Below are positions 1-11,376 of a stretch of 64,000 bases of DNA, in pieces. The notes under the pieces are model-generated. The model searched no databases. It saw only the letters and a list, made by a program, of their open reading frames with translations, and was not told the origin of the DNA. The stretch comes from Tulasnella sp. 424 (taxonomy: Eukaryota; Basidiomycota; Agaricomycetes; Cantharellales; Tulasnellaceae). The DNA lies in NCBI GenBank assembly GCA_019633425.1, contig WSUB01000029.1, forward strand, positions 1 through 64,000. The letters run 5' to 3'. Position 1 is the first letter of the stretch, and every line of letters starts with the position of its first letter. Position numbers and translations under genes: made by a program.

Positions 1-1
1 T

Positions 2-337
2 CGCGGGGACAAGTCCAGTGATCGCAAACGCGGCGGGGTCACCATTGCTCGTCGAGCACCCCCTCTTCTGGACACAATCACAGAGGATCTCGAAGATTCC
101 GTCGTTTCCTCCGATGCTCCGACGGTCGTCACGGTCTCGTGTTCCTCCATCCGTCCTCAGGCCACCACCAACACCGCGATTCAGCCACCGGCTGATGCGG
201 ACGAGCCAAAACCCCACGATTCGGGTGTTGCTCTGTCTGCTCAAGTAAGCGGGACGGCACCCGAGACGGGTTTCGTCGGCAAGTTGGGGCACGCTGGACT
301 TTATTATTACGTACTTTGTATTCCCCCTTGCATTTGA
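2..337 (+). CDS. 3' end of an unidentified Ser/Thr/Pro-rich protein gene (partial)
   Basis: The reading frame is open from the window edge (base 2) to TGA at 335-337, giving about 111 residues with no start inside the window. The peptide is rich in Thr, Pro, Ala and acidic residues and matches no family I recognise. The overlapping frame that begins with GTG at 18 is probably its shadow. A GTAAGC site at 243 could be a splice donor, in which case coding would end sooner. The call rests only on frame openness and composition, so it may be a chance open frame. Confidence 0.3.
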   Translation, partial: RGDKSSDRKRGGVTIARRAPPLLDTITEDLEDSVVSSDAPTVVTVSCSSIRPQATTNTAIQPPADADEPKPHDSGVALSAQVSGTAPETGFVGKLGHAGLYYYVLCIPPCI

Positions 338-568
338 TTCAAGGCCCCGGCGAAATCTGGGAGCTTTGGGGGTTTGTCCCAAGCGCCGTGTTCTCTTTTT
401 TTTCTTTTTTTTTTTCAGCATTTCTGCGTTTCTCGGATCGGCCTTAAGCTTGGTTTTCTTTATTCCTTGTATTTATTGGAACCGGATCTCTAGCGTCTCT
501 TCCTTCTCAATTGTAATCATTACTGTAGTATCTCAAATGCGTCTGGGCTTCTCAAGTGTTTCCCTGTC

Positions 569-820
569 GTGGACAATTGTTTGCGAGGACGTTCCTGGAT
601 TTGGATATTGACTGCTTCCCCGTCTTCCGCTCCTTCCTTCACTGACGTCGCCCAATAGTGCCGAACGAATTGTCTTGCAAAAGCGCAATTCTTCGAACCG
701 TCCTCCAGCAGTCAGTCGTCTCCCCAGCTACTCGGCACAACTATTCTCTCTAAATAAATCCGATGTGACGCCCGTTGATAGTGCAGGGTAGCTGGCCACG
801 ACATACCCCTCTTTCTCTTA
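569..820 (+). repeat. Dispersed repeat fragments matching units I-III
   Basis: The segment 569-620 is nearly the same as 27884-27937 and 53179-53226, and shares a shorter core with 40051-40075 and 47700-47725. Bases 664-810 match 54664-54806 and, more weakly, 41505-41620 and 49150-49270. These are therefore two pieces of the 5' half of the long repeat unit found at 40-61 kb, lying here without its coding part. No reading frame is preserved. The T-rich run at 400-417 is a simple pyrimidine tract. Confidence 0.6.
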
Positions 821-1009
821 CGCTCTCCATCCCATGCAAGCTATGTTTGGGCGGAGAGCATCCTGCGACTCACAGCTTTCAACTACATCACTCGAATTTC
901 TCCTTAAAACGCCGTTCATCTATCGCCCACGTACATTCAGAAGACCTTCAACCGCACTTCGGGGTGCTCCTCACCTAATCTTATCTGCTCCACATTCCAA
1001 TCGATTACC

Positions 1010-3395
1010 ATGCCCACAATAACAGGCATCATCAGCAGCGCCATTTCAGCTGCCGCTCCCAACGACTACCAACACCCTCAAGGCGAAGGAACGCGCCGAG
1101 CTGGTCAGACGGACGCGTAAGCTAGAGCAGGTCTTGGGCGCTGCCATGCACGTCGTTGAAGCTGGGACGTCAGTCGAGGAAGCAGCAGCAGCAGTCCCAT
1201 CAGCTTCAGCAGGAGCAGGAGCGCAGCAGCCCTGTCACCGCTCAAACACCCACAGGCGGGGTTTGAATCTCGACGTCGACCCAGGTGCCCGTCGATGACC
1301 CGTCTGAGACGACCACGACGACTGTGGTCGTGTCACCACCACCGAAGGAGTCTACCCTCCCTTGGTACTGCTTGCCGGTCGACATGGACGACGACCAAGA
1401 CGAGCAACAAGACTCTGTCGTCGTGCGGTCGAAGCAGTCTCTGGTATTCGCTTCATCACCATCACAGTCTTTACTTGGTAACGATTCACCAGCGCTCCCA
1501 ACACCAACAACGACGACCTCATGCGTATTCCCCTCACCCACGTCCTTCTCGAGGCACCTCTCAGTCGTCCACTCGACCATCGCCAGGGGAAGGGGTCGCG
1601 ATCGTTCCACTCCGTGACGTCGACCGCCACATTCGACTCGATTGCATCGACGTCGACTGTCATCCTTCCGGATCTCCGTCAGCGGCAGGTGAATCAAGCA
1701 CCCAAACTCCAACGTCGATTGGGAGAATACATCCCACCGGAACTCCTGCAAGGCTCTCAGCAATCATCCTCTTCCTCTTCCGACCTCCCAGCATCCAGCC
1801 TCGACTCCGCCAGCTCCAAACGCCGAAAAGTCTCGCACAAACCTTCGTTCAGCTTACGGATCAGCCAAAAGAAAAAACCAAAGCACGAGCAAGTGCAGGT
1901 CGTGGTTGAGCCAGCGGGGGCGACGCGTTCCGTACCCGAAGAGCGCCAACGCCGGCGCCGCTCGCACCGCCGCGTGCATAGCGACGATGTTGATGTGATG
2001 AAGCTCCGTGTCGTGAACAGCGAAGCCGACTTGCCAGCGACGGGTCGCAGCCCTTCTCGCCGAACCGATTGGACGTCGACCGTCGCTACACTCCCACCTG
2101 CTTGGGCATCGGACACCGTCTTACCCACTAGAACCTCCAGGTCTCAAGACGGATTCGAACAGGATTCCGAGAGCAGACACCTTTTGTCTGTCAGTCCGAT
2201 TACGCCGGTGTACATTCGCAAGCCGGTGCAGAGTGCGGAGGAAGAGGATGACGGGAGGAGAATGACTCCCAAGGACAAGGCGTCGAACGTCCGGAGGGCT
2301 CAGAAGATGACCAAGGTGCCTAGTGGCGTTTTTCATTGGGGCGACGGAGACCGATAATACCAACAATTTGCAGAAATTCGGTCAAGCACCTCCGCACGCT
2401 CTTTTCCAAATCACGACCAACAACGCGTCTTCAACCAAGATCAGTATCAACATCGACTTAGACTTGACGTCTACAACCTTTTCCCTTCGCCGAAAATCTA
2501 CCACCTACACCCTCAGCGTACCCTGTTCCCCAGCTGCGTCGTTGACGTGGTCCTTCCACGGGGACGAAAACAAATCCCCCACTTCAACTGCAGAGAGCGA
2601 CCCCAGTTCAACGCGAATTCGAAGGCGCTCGTCCCTTGGGTCCTTCGTCGTTAGTAGCAGCGACGATGTGAAGATGGGGCTGGGCGATAGTTCGTCTCAA
2701 CCCAGTCGGGTGAAGAGCATTCCGTCCCCGATCGTAGTTGAATTCCCAGCTGGGCAGGAAGTTGGAGTGGTTTCGCCCACGACGACGGCGGTTACTCCCA
2801 CCACGCCGAAAGCGAGATCCGGTCCAGTCAGCCTCCCGTGCCTGCACCCCCCTCGTTGCCGCTCCACAACGCCAATGCAGACACTGCCACGGCTAATTCC
2901 AGCGGTGCTGGCCCTGCGAGGCGGAAGCGGACTCTCAGCCGAAGCAGGAGTCAATCGTTTGCAACCAAGAGGAGACAAGCGACCAAGTTGACCAAGTTCT
3001 TCGGAGTAGAGTATCCCGATTTGTATCAGGCTATGGTCACCACCACTACCACCACCATAACTACAACCGCCACCGACGCCGCCACATCTACCTCCTCGCT
3101 CCTGACCGAAGAAGCCAAAGAACCTAGCGAAAATAAACCATCATCCTACCACTACCAAAAAGTCTCTGCCGCTCGGACTCGGAAGAGCAGGGAGGCGGCT
3201 CTACCGTCACGTGGCTCATCAGCCCCGCCTCCACCCCCACCTTCGGCGTATAAGAAAAGAAGAAGCGTCGTTGCGGGTTTAACGTCGAGCGATTCGAGCA
3301 ATTTGAGGGTTGGCGTGGACGATTCTTGTCGGTGGAGCGCGAAGGGTCCCGAGGAGGTTGAGGAGTTGATGACCAAGTTGAGTATGAAGGCTTAA
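1010..3395 (+). pseudogene. Ser/Thr-rich, Arg-rich protein gene, copy 1 (frameshifted)
   Basis: This is the best preserved copy of an unrecognised protein family seen four times in the window (also 8818, about 19340 and about 30960). Shared blocks include a Lys/Arg-rich stretch (SHKPSFSLRISQKKK), an HRRVHSDDVDVMKLRV block, and a C-terminal KLTKFFGVEYPDL motif followed by a Thr run and a Pro run. An intron at 2316-2373 (58 nt, phase 0) is supported by the same site in copy 2. The frame is broken at the start (an extra 4 nt near 1025 against copy 2), at about 1610 (one G missing in the TTCCACTCC context), and between about 2760 and 2845, where the frame moves before the C-terminal exon ending at TAA 3395. 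Composition suggests a disordered, possibly nuclear or regulatory protein. It lies 1.07 kb upstream of the kinase-TPR gene on the same strand. Either it is a pseudogene or the assembly carries indel errors. Confidence 0.6.
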
Positions 3396-4469
3396 GGCGT
3401 TGCGTCCGTAACCTCGACCTCTGGAAACGAAGAGATGTATCTACCTGATTTGAGGGTTCGAGTGGACGGTATACCCCATTATTCGTGTATCATCAGTGTC
3501 ATAATGCGTCGATTGATAGTCTCCCGTGGGCAGCTGACTAAAGACAACTTGACGAGGGTGGAGGTTCGTTGTCTTCGTCGATCATTGATCGACGGCTTGG
3601 GTTTCCCCTTCACGTTCATTCTTCTTCTATTTCTCTCCCCTGCTCTTACATTACTACGTATACATTTCTTTACAAGTACTAGATACTTCACTATCTTGCG
3701 TATTATGTATCTACTTACAAACTCTCATTTTTCGCCGCCTCCTTGCTATTTTGGTGTATACTCTATTGCCTCCGATACTTCTATATCTAACTACCTTCGC
3801 CGTTGCTGCTTTCTTCTTTTTCACTCTATAATTTTCGTCCGAGCCGTTAACCTTTCGCGATACATGTTATTTCTTCGGTGCTAAGTTTTCGCATCGTATA
3901 CGGTCGTTCAAAGTTTGGTTCGTAACCCGCTGATCTGGTGCGATATCCTCGGTGATGCCCGTCGATCGTCGGTCGCGAACTTCCGTATTTCCCGACCAAA
4001 GCCTATCAATCCACTATCCCCTCACCTCCATCCATCTGAAAGGTATTATTTTGACCGAAACCAGCAGAACCCCAAATGTTCCACACCACTGACGATTTCG
4101 ATCCTAGAATCAAACGCGAAGGGCACTCGCGAGGGGGACGGAATGCTCCGGTGACGCGAGATCGATCTCAGATTGATTTCATGTGCGACAGAACCTCACC
4201 TTCACCGCGCGGCCTTGCAAGGAACATTCTACAGAGTCAACAAGCGCCCAGCTGCGAGACCATTGCAGCGTGTTCATCGACCTCACGAAGAAAGGAAGAC
4301 TGAGATACAGTGCCGGGTGGGAAAAGCTTCGTTCTTTTTATACCCCTTGCCGCGATTCATCGCCCAGTCCCCCATCACCTCACTATCCGCTTCCCTCCTT
4401 CTCTGCGAAGCACACCCCAAGAACTTCGGCTCTAGCAATCACGTACGCTCTTCTCCTTTATAGCATCCT
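3396..4469. other. Intergenic region upstream of the first kinase-TPR gene; 3776-4469 duplicated
   Basis: No gene is recognisable. From about 3776 to the kinase-TPR start codon, the sequence aligns with 10680-11376, so the promoter region was duplicated together with the gene. The first part (3396-3775) is T/C-rich and has no counterpart in module 2, where it was lost in a deletion. Confidence 0.6.
4335..4346 (+). promoter_or_regulatory. TATA-like element of the kinase-TPR gene
   Basis: CTTTTTATACCCC lies about 130 nt before the ATG at 4470. The same block, followed by CTTGCCG, is kept about 120 nt before the paralogous ATG at 11377, although nearby bases have diverged. A second TTTATA lies about 12 nt before the ATG. 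Conservation between copies and the spacing are the only evidence. Confidence 0.4.
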
Positions 4470-6862
4470 ATGCAAAAAAACGAAAGCCACGATGCCGGCG
4501 CTTCTGGCTTGCCTGCGTCACCGCTGAACCACGAGGTGCCCTCTGGTGGACTCCAGCCGAGCGCCAAGCTGGTACGTCCTTCTCGGGTCCCAAAGAGCGA
4601 TTTTGATAACTCGAGAAATTAATACTCTCTTCGTGGGGGGATAAGCTCGAAAAGCTTGCAAAATGGCGGATTGATCAGTCATCAATCGAATTCCCCAAAG
4701 ACGCCCCCAAGTTCCGGGGAGGGAACGCGACGGTTGTAAAAGGGTTTTTGGCCGCCCCCTCCGGTGTGAATGACCAGAAAGACCAATCCGATGCCATCCA
4801 GGGCAAAAGTGTCGACCTCGATGGTCCCGAGGGAGAAACGTCCCGGCAGCCGAAGGTCGGTGCTGAACAGCTTCTCTGGGGATTTATCGTGACGTCGGGG
4901 GACTCATCGACTCCGACTTCACAGCTCGTAGCAGTCAAAAAAATGAACATATCAGACGATCGAGAGAGGGTATTGGGGGTAAGAACCCCCCCCCCATCCA
5001 ATCACGCGGAGTCTGCAGCGCTGACTCTTTCGACTCAGTTGACACTCAGAGAAGCGGGATTCTTGGTCGACCTTTCTCACCAAAACGTCATCGAGCTGGA
5101 AGGATTCGTCGAGGACTTGTCCAAGGATATAATCTGGCTGGTCTTTCCCTGGGAAGACAACGGTACATTGAGGGACTTTATCGCGTCAGCGGACTGGGAA
5201 ATTCCGGAACGAATCTCGCTGGTACGACCGAACTACTTTCCGTCGACCTACCTCTGATATTCTGTATTCAAGATTGACGACGTGACCCGAGGAGTAGAAT
5301 ACCTCCATGGCCGAACGCCCCCCATACGCCACGGCGATCTGAAATCAGTATGTTGCGAGAGTGTGGTACCGAACCCCCCGGCAAACATCATTCTACCTTT
5401 TAGATAAACATATTGGTCAACTCAGAATGCCTCGCGATAATCACTGACTTTGGATCCGCTCGGCGGCTCGGAGCCAACTTGAAGGACACGGACAAGCAGA
5501 CAAGTCGAACTGAGAACACTGGCATACCGCAGGCAGCCCTGTCGCTCGAAGCAACGTTCTGCAGCTCCACCAATACGATGGGCATAACGTTGACGGGGGA
5601 TAAGTACACGCTTCGGTGGGCCCCCCCAGAAGTGCTGAGAGAGGAGGAAGCTTGCCTTGGGAGCGACATTTGGGCGTTGGGATGGGTGGCTTACGAGGTA
5701 GTAAAGTTTAATCACTATATTGTTCACGATCGAGTCTCACAAAATCTACTCCGAAATAGGTCATGACAAACACAATTCCGTTTCAAGATGTCGTCAAGGA
5801 CGCTATTGTTATCAAGCGGGTTGTTCAGGGAGACCTTCCATCCATCACCGACCACGCTCGTATGTCATTGATCCAGGCGCTTTGCTCTATCATGCTTGCG
5901 TGTTGGAACATTGACCCTAGAACACGACCGACAGCCGAGGATTGTCGGAAGTCATTCAGTTGGATGGCGAGTAATGCTGATTCGTAGTCAAGTACACGCT
6001 ATTGACGAAATCAATACAGCCTATGATCATTCCAAACCCGATACGAACCACAGAAGCGGCGACTCTTCGAGCTCGCTCTCCGGCGCTTCTGGTGCAACTG
6101 GGAGATATGCACAGACAGCAGGGTGACTACGCCAACGCTTTGGATTTCTACAACAACGCTTTGGGTAGCTACAGAGACATCGACGACAAGGAAGGGGAGT
6201 CCGCGGCGCTGTATGGGCTGGCCCAGGTACATCGGTTTCGGAGGGAGTACAGCCAGGCCGTCACATTCTATTCGGAAGCCCTACGAATCTGTACCGACAT
6301 CGCCGACAGAAAAGGGAGATCGTTCGCTCTTTTTGGTCTCGCTGACATGCATCGGCAAAGAGAGGAGTACAGCCAGGCCGTTACCTTCTACTCGGAAGCC
6401 CTACAAATCCGCACCGACATCGGCGACAGACCAGGGAGAGCCCCTGTTCTTTTGGGTCTTGCTGAGGTGCATAGGAATCGAAAGGAGTACAACCAGGCCA
6501 TTGCACTCTACTCTGATGCCCTGCAAATCCAGACCGACTTCGGCGATAGAGGAGGGAAAGCGGAAACTTTGCGGTTTCTCGCTGAGGCACATCGGCTTCA
6601 ACACCAGTATAGCGAGGCTATCACGCTCAACTCAGAATCCCTCAACATCGCTACCGATCTTGGCGACCGATACGGAAGAGCAGAAGCTCTGTTAAATCTT
6701 GCTGACGTGCATCGCGACCAGGGAAATTTCAGTGACGCAATTTGTCCTTATACACAAGCTGCTGAAATTTATCAACAAATCGGGCATAGTCAGCAAGCAG
6801 CTTATGCCTCTCAGGAAGCTGCTCAAGCCCGTCGATTCTCGGAGCGAGGAGAGGCTGCATGA
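4470..6862 (+). CDS. TKL-type protein kinase fused to six TPRs (module 1, intact)
   Basis: Eight exons, all joined in phase 0: 4470-4571, 4646-4855, 4925-4978, 5039-5221, 5273-5347, 5404-5697, 5760-5966 and 6020-6862, giving 655 aa. Introns 2 and 3 are multiples of three without stops, so the unspliced frame also stays open; the paralogue has stops inside both. Kinase landmarks: glycine-rich loop GGNATVV at about residue 59, VAVKK lysine at about 109, catalytic HGDLK at about 203 (Gly replaces the Arg of HRD), DFG at about 223, a PPE motif at about 282 and DIWALGW at about 295. From residue 376, six TPRs of 40 residues follow (pattern LA-VH-EYSQAVTFYSEAL). The last intron starts with GC (GCGAGT) rather than GT. 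Family knowledge: such kinase-TPR proteins are thought to be cytosolic Ser/Thr signalling kinases with a protein-binding repeat region. The ligand is unknown. ATG choice is supported by the matching exon 1 of the paralogue. Confidence 0.82.
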
Positions 6863-7440
6863 TGTTTCTTGGATACCTTCGAGTGTCGCTTGCATCCCAG
6901 ATAGTGGGAACAGTCAATAGAATATAGTTTGTGTGATATTCACGACTATGTTTGACCGTAGTGAGGAACTCGCTTTGCAATTTGTCGCCAATTTGCATCC
7001 CTGTTTGGGTGTGCCGCACGTCGTCGGGGTGAGATTGTCAGTAAGGCTAATGAGGAGAGCTGAACTGCCAGCACCTACCAATCTGTGGCGAGATTGCCAC
7101 CTCACTTCTCCTTTTTTTTTCCTGCCACCCCTTCGTTTAACCGCCCGCCTGATCTTAAACCTCTCCGACATTCCTACGGCACCTCTGTCCGTGAGTACAT
7201 ACTGTCCTCCTCTCCAACTCACCAGAATCGCTTTCAAGGTTGGATGTTCGTGTCGGTCGAGCTTCGGGGGTTCTGGACGTTTCTCGAAGTGGTATGGTGT
7301 GCTTGCCTTCGATACTTTCAACGGCGGTCTGCAGAACAAAACCCACCCTGAACCCGAAGTTGGTGATGATACTGAGATTTTGTTTTCCACAACGAAACAA
7401 CACACATGTCTCATAGTCCCTCTTCTCGCATTAAATTAAA
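6863..7440. repeat. Module downstream flank, copy 1
   Basis: This non-coding stretch follows the kinase-TPR stop codon and recurs after the other two module copies (13753-14400 and 23566-24130). It shares the GATATTCACGACTA block and the later GGTTGGATGTTCGTGTCGGT block. Open frames here on both strands are not conserved between copies, so I do not call them genes. It marks the 3' boundary of the duplicated module. Confidence 0.65.
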
Positions 7441-8600
7441 GGCCTTGCTCGAGACCAGAATAGGACTACCTCTTCCGTGTGAGCGAGGACAGAGCGTAAA
7501 AACCTGAGCGCCATCGAAGCGGTTGACAGACTCGATGGCGGAGGCCACGTTCAGCATGAATAGAATGAGTCGATATCCCATGCTCGGAGCAGGGTGGAGT
7601 TGCTTGTGCCGGAGGATCTAGAACAATTCCGGGTCGAGATGCTAAAACATCCGTATCAGTCGCTAGAAGACACCAAGCGTTGGCGAAAAGTCAGTCGTCG
7701 AGGAAGGTTGAACAATTAATACTACGTACCACTTGCGAAGAGATTAAACACAGCCGTAGAAGCTTTATCGGTGTTCAGTTTGCGAGACGGTGAAGAGGGC
7801 CGACGAAATTAAGAGTCCTGGATATCGTTGTCCAGCCGAATATGGCGAGAGGATCCACAGGAGCAGTATTTTATGTAGTCTAGGAGCGCTGAAATCCGTA
7901 GAAGCGAATATATTTAGTGGGTATGCGAGGGGTGGATATATCATCACGTACCTGGTGCGGTGGTGGTCCTATGCCAGCCTCCCCGGAGGATGCGCCGACC
8001 AACGGGCTGCAGAAATCAGCTAATTCAGACTATTGTATTCTTCTGAACATTATTAATGCCTTGCCTCTACGCGTGCACCGTGCTGTAGGTATGTAGCCTG
8101 AAGGCCAGCCGCGCTCCCCAGCCGTGCCTGGGGCAGGTTGGTCCAACATTATATGTCTCTGAACCTAGACGAATGTGTTTTCCCAGAGGAGTATTCGAGA
8201 GGACACTTGAAGGTAGACGGAGATCAGAGAAAAAGTGTGATGCATCGAGGTTTTCGAGGAAGGAGGAAGGCGAAATGTTTTTTACTGTAAGTGCTGTGCT
8301 GGAAATGGAACGTCAGTTGACATTGAAATCCAGGCACGTCCATGACGCCACCACCACTTCGACAACGCTTCCCCCCCCCCTCGGGTCCAGCAAAACAACG
8401 TTAACACAGAAAGAGGATGTTCAAGATGACAAAGTGCCTCCGAGTTGAAACGCGGGAGAACAATCATCGAGACAATCGAGTTATTCAGCCCTGCGAGGTG
8501 GAAGGTTTGCACGTGCACCTACCACCCCTTGGTCTTTCTATAGAGAGGACCATTATATCTCCCTTCTCCGGCTGAGGCTTTAAATCACTATCCTCCTGGT
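7441..8600. other. Intergenic region, partly repeated
   Basis: No gene is recognised. Bases 7660-7760 resemble 24225-24340 (the AATACTACGTACCACT context against AATACTTACCACT), which could be a relic of a minus-strand splice donor from an older gene. The rest shows no conserved frame. About 8590-8817 is the upstream region of the second Ser/Thr-rich copy and resembles 775-1009. Confidence 0.45.
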
Positions 8601-8817
8601 GATTTGGACAAGTAACCGTACACTGGACGTAGGTTTATACGTAGCTCTCTCAAGCCGTGTTTGGACGTATTGGGAGCAGCCTGCGATCCACGACCTTCAA
8701 CCACTCCTCACTCAAAGTTCTACATCAGGCATCACTCCCCATGGCAGAAGACCTTTAACCACACCTCCGAGCGATCCTCCCCTCATTGTATCTGCTTACA
8801 CATTCCAACCAATCGTC

Positions 8818-10671
8818 ATGCCCGCAACAACATCATCATCAGCGCCATTTCAGCCGCCGGTCCAGACGACCACCCCCAAGACGAAGGAACGCGCCGAGCT
8901 GGTCAGACGGACGCGCAAGCTGAAGCAGGTCTTGGGCGTTGCCATGCACGTCGTAGAAGCTGGGAAGTCGATAGGGGAAGCAGCAGTGGCAGTTTCATCA
9001 CTATCAGCAGGAGCAGGAGCGGGTGTCCCAGACCACATCGAAATTCCCGAACGCGTCTTCGAATTCCGGGCACGTGCCCAGGTGGCAGGAGACTCAAATC
9101 CCTGAGGCGACCAAGTCCAACCAGGCTCCAGCAGCCCTGTCACCGGTCAAACACACATAACCGGGGCTTTAGTCTCGACTTCGACCCAAGTGCACGTCGA
9201 TGAGCCGTCCGAGACGACCACGACCCCTGAGGTCGAATCACCTCCATCCAAGGAGTCTACCCTCCCGTGGTACTGCTCGCCGGTCGACATGAACGACAAC
9301 CAAGACGAGTGACAAGACTCTGTCGTTGTGCGATTGGATCAGTCTCTTGGTATACGCATCATCATCGTCATCACAGCCTTTACTCGGTAAAGATCTACCA
9401 GCACTCCCAACACCAACGACGACGACCTCATACGTATTCCTCTCACCCATGTCATCCTCGACATACCTCTCCGTCGTCCACTCGGCCGTCACCAGGGGAA
9501 GGGGTCGCGATCGTTCCAGCTCCGTGACGTCGACCGCCGCATTGGACTCGATTGCATCGACGTCGACTTTCGTCCTTCCCGATCCCCGACAGCGACAGGT
9601 GAATCAAGCACTCAAACTCCAACGCCGGCTGGGAGAATCCATCCCACCTGAACTCCTCCATCAGCAATCATCCACCTCCGACCTCCCAGCATACAGTCTC
9701 GACTCGGCTAGCTCAAAACGCCGAAAAGTCTCGCACAAACCTTCGTTCAGCTTACGGATCAGCCAAAAGAAGAAGCCAAAGCACGGGCGAGTCCAAGTGG
9801 TCGTTGAACCCGCTGGAGCGACGCGTTCCGTACCCGAAGAGCGCCAACGTAGGCGCCGCTGGCACCGCCGTGTGCACAGCGACGACGTTGACGTGATGAA
9901 GCTCCGGGTCATCAACAGCGAAGCCGACTTGCCAGCGATGTGCAGCAGTCTGTCTCTCGGAACCGCTTGGACCTCCACCGTCGCTACACTACCTGCTTGG
10001 GCGTCGGACATCGTCTTGCCCACCCGAGCTTCTAGATCTCAGGATGGATTCGAACAGGATTCCGAGAGCATGCACCTTTTGTCTGTCAGTCCGACTACGC
10101 CGGTGTACATTCGCAAGCCGGTGCGGAATGTGGATGAAGAAGATGAAGGGAGGAGGATGACTCCCAAGGAAAAGGCGTTGAACGTCCGGAGGGCTCAGAA
10201 GATGACCAAGGTGCGTACATAGTGGCGGTTTTTCCTCGTGCAATATGGTAACGGAGACTAACAATAATAATAAATTTCGGAAATTCGGTCAGGCATCCCC
10301 ACACGCTCTTTTCCAGATCACGACCAACAACGCGTCTTCAACCAAGATAAGCATCAACATCGATTTGGATTTGACGTCTACGACCTCTTCGCTTCGCCGG
10401 CAATCCACCACCTACACCCTCAGCGTCCCCCGGTCTCCAGCTGCGTCGTCGGCGTGGTCTTCCACGGAGACGAAAACGACGCTCCTACTCCGACTGCAGA
10501 GACCGACCCTAGCTCGACACGCTCATCGCTTGGGTCGTTCGTCGTTACAGCAATGATGACGTGAAGATGGGGCTGGGCGATAGTTCTTCTCGACCCAGTC
10601 GGGTGAAGAGCATTCCATCCCCAATTGTCGTCGAGTTCCCAGCTGGGAAAGAAGTTGGAGCCCTTTCGCCT
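8818..10671 (+). pseudogene. Ser/Thr-rich protein gene, copy 2 (stop codon, 3' end deleted)
   Basis: The ATG at 8818 opens 95 codons matching the copy 1 start (KERAELVRRTRKL block) and stops at TGA 9105. A GTGGCA at about 9078 may be the donor of a short intron. A further in-frame TGA at 9310-9312 sits where copy 1 has CAA. The frame then resumes and stays open to about 10222, spanning the point where copy 1 has lost a base. The intron starting GTGCGTAC at about 10211 matches copy 1. The second half stops abruptly at about 10671, where sequence equivalent to copy 1 position about 2790 joins that equivalent to about 3776. Nearly 1 kb, including the KFFGVEYPDL C-terminus, is missing. A functional full-length product is unlikely. 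Confidence 0.65.
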
Positions 10672-11376
10672 ACGAGATACCTTCATATCTAACTACCTTC
10701 GCCGTTGCTGCTTTTTCGGCTTTCTTTTTTCACTTTAGAAGTTTTGTCCGAGACGTTAACCTTTCGCGATACATGCTATCCCTTCTTCGGTACTAAGTTT
10801 TCGTATACAGTATGTACGAGTCGCTCAAAGTTTGGTCCGTAACCCGATGATCTAGTGCGATATCGTCGGTGATGCCCGTCGTTGCCCGTCGGTCGGGAAC
10901 TTCCGTATTTCCCAACCAAAGCTTGTCGATCCACCATCCCCTCACCTCCATCCATCTGAAAAGTATTATTTTAAACGAACCCAACAGAACCTCAAATTTC
11001 CCCCACCACTGATAACTTGGATCCTAGAATCAAACGCGAAGGGCGCTATATAGAGCCGCAGCGTGATTCGCAAGGGGAGACGAAATACTATGCTCCGGAG
11101 ACTTGAAAACGGGCCCGCGAGATCTGAGGCCTTGCAAGGAACATTCTACAGAGTCGACAAGCGCTCAGTGGCGAGACCACTACGGCGTATTCATCGATCC
11201 CGCGAAGAAAGGCAGATGAAAATACAGTGCCGGGTGGAAAAAGCACCTGCGTCCTTTTTATACCCCTTGCCGTGATTCATCACTCAGTCCCCCATCAACT
11301 CTCTATCCGCTTCCCTCCCTCTGCGAAGCACATCGGCTCTTACAATCACCTACCCTCTTCTCTCTTATATCACCCT
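10672..11376. other. Upstream region of the second kinase-TPR gene
   Basis: This aligns with 3776-4469 and begins at the deletion junction. It contains a conserved TATA-like element at 11252-11265. No coding frame is conserved between the two copies. Confidence 0.6.

Noticed and set aside
1242..1763. Long minus-strand frame (173 codons) opposite the Ser/Thr-rich gene
   Set aside because: It is the shadow of the opposite-strand low-complexity coding sequence and is not kept in copy 2.
6914..7439. Overlapping frames of 166 and 168 codons on both strands in the module flank
   Set aside because: The other two copies of the flank have stops and indels in both frames.
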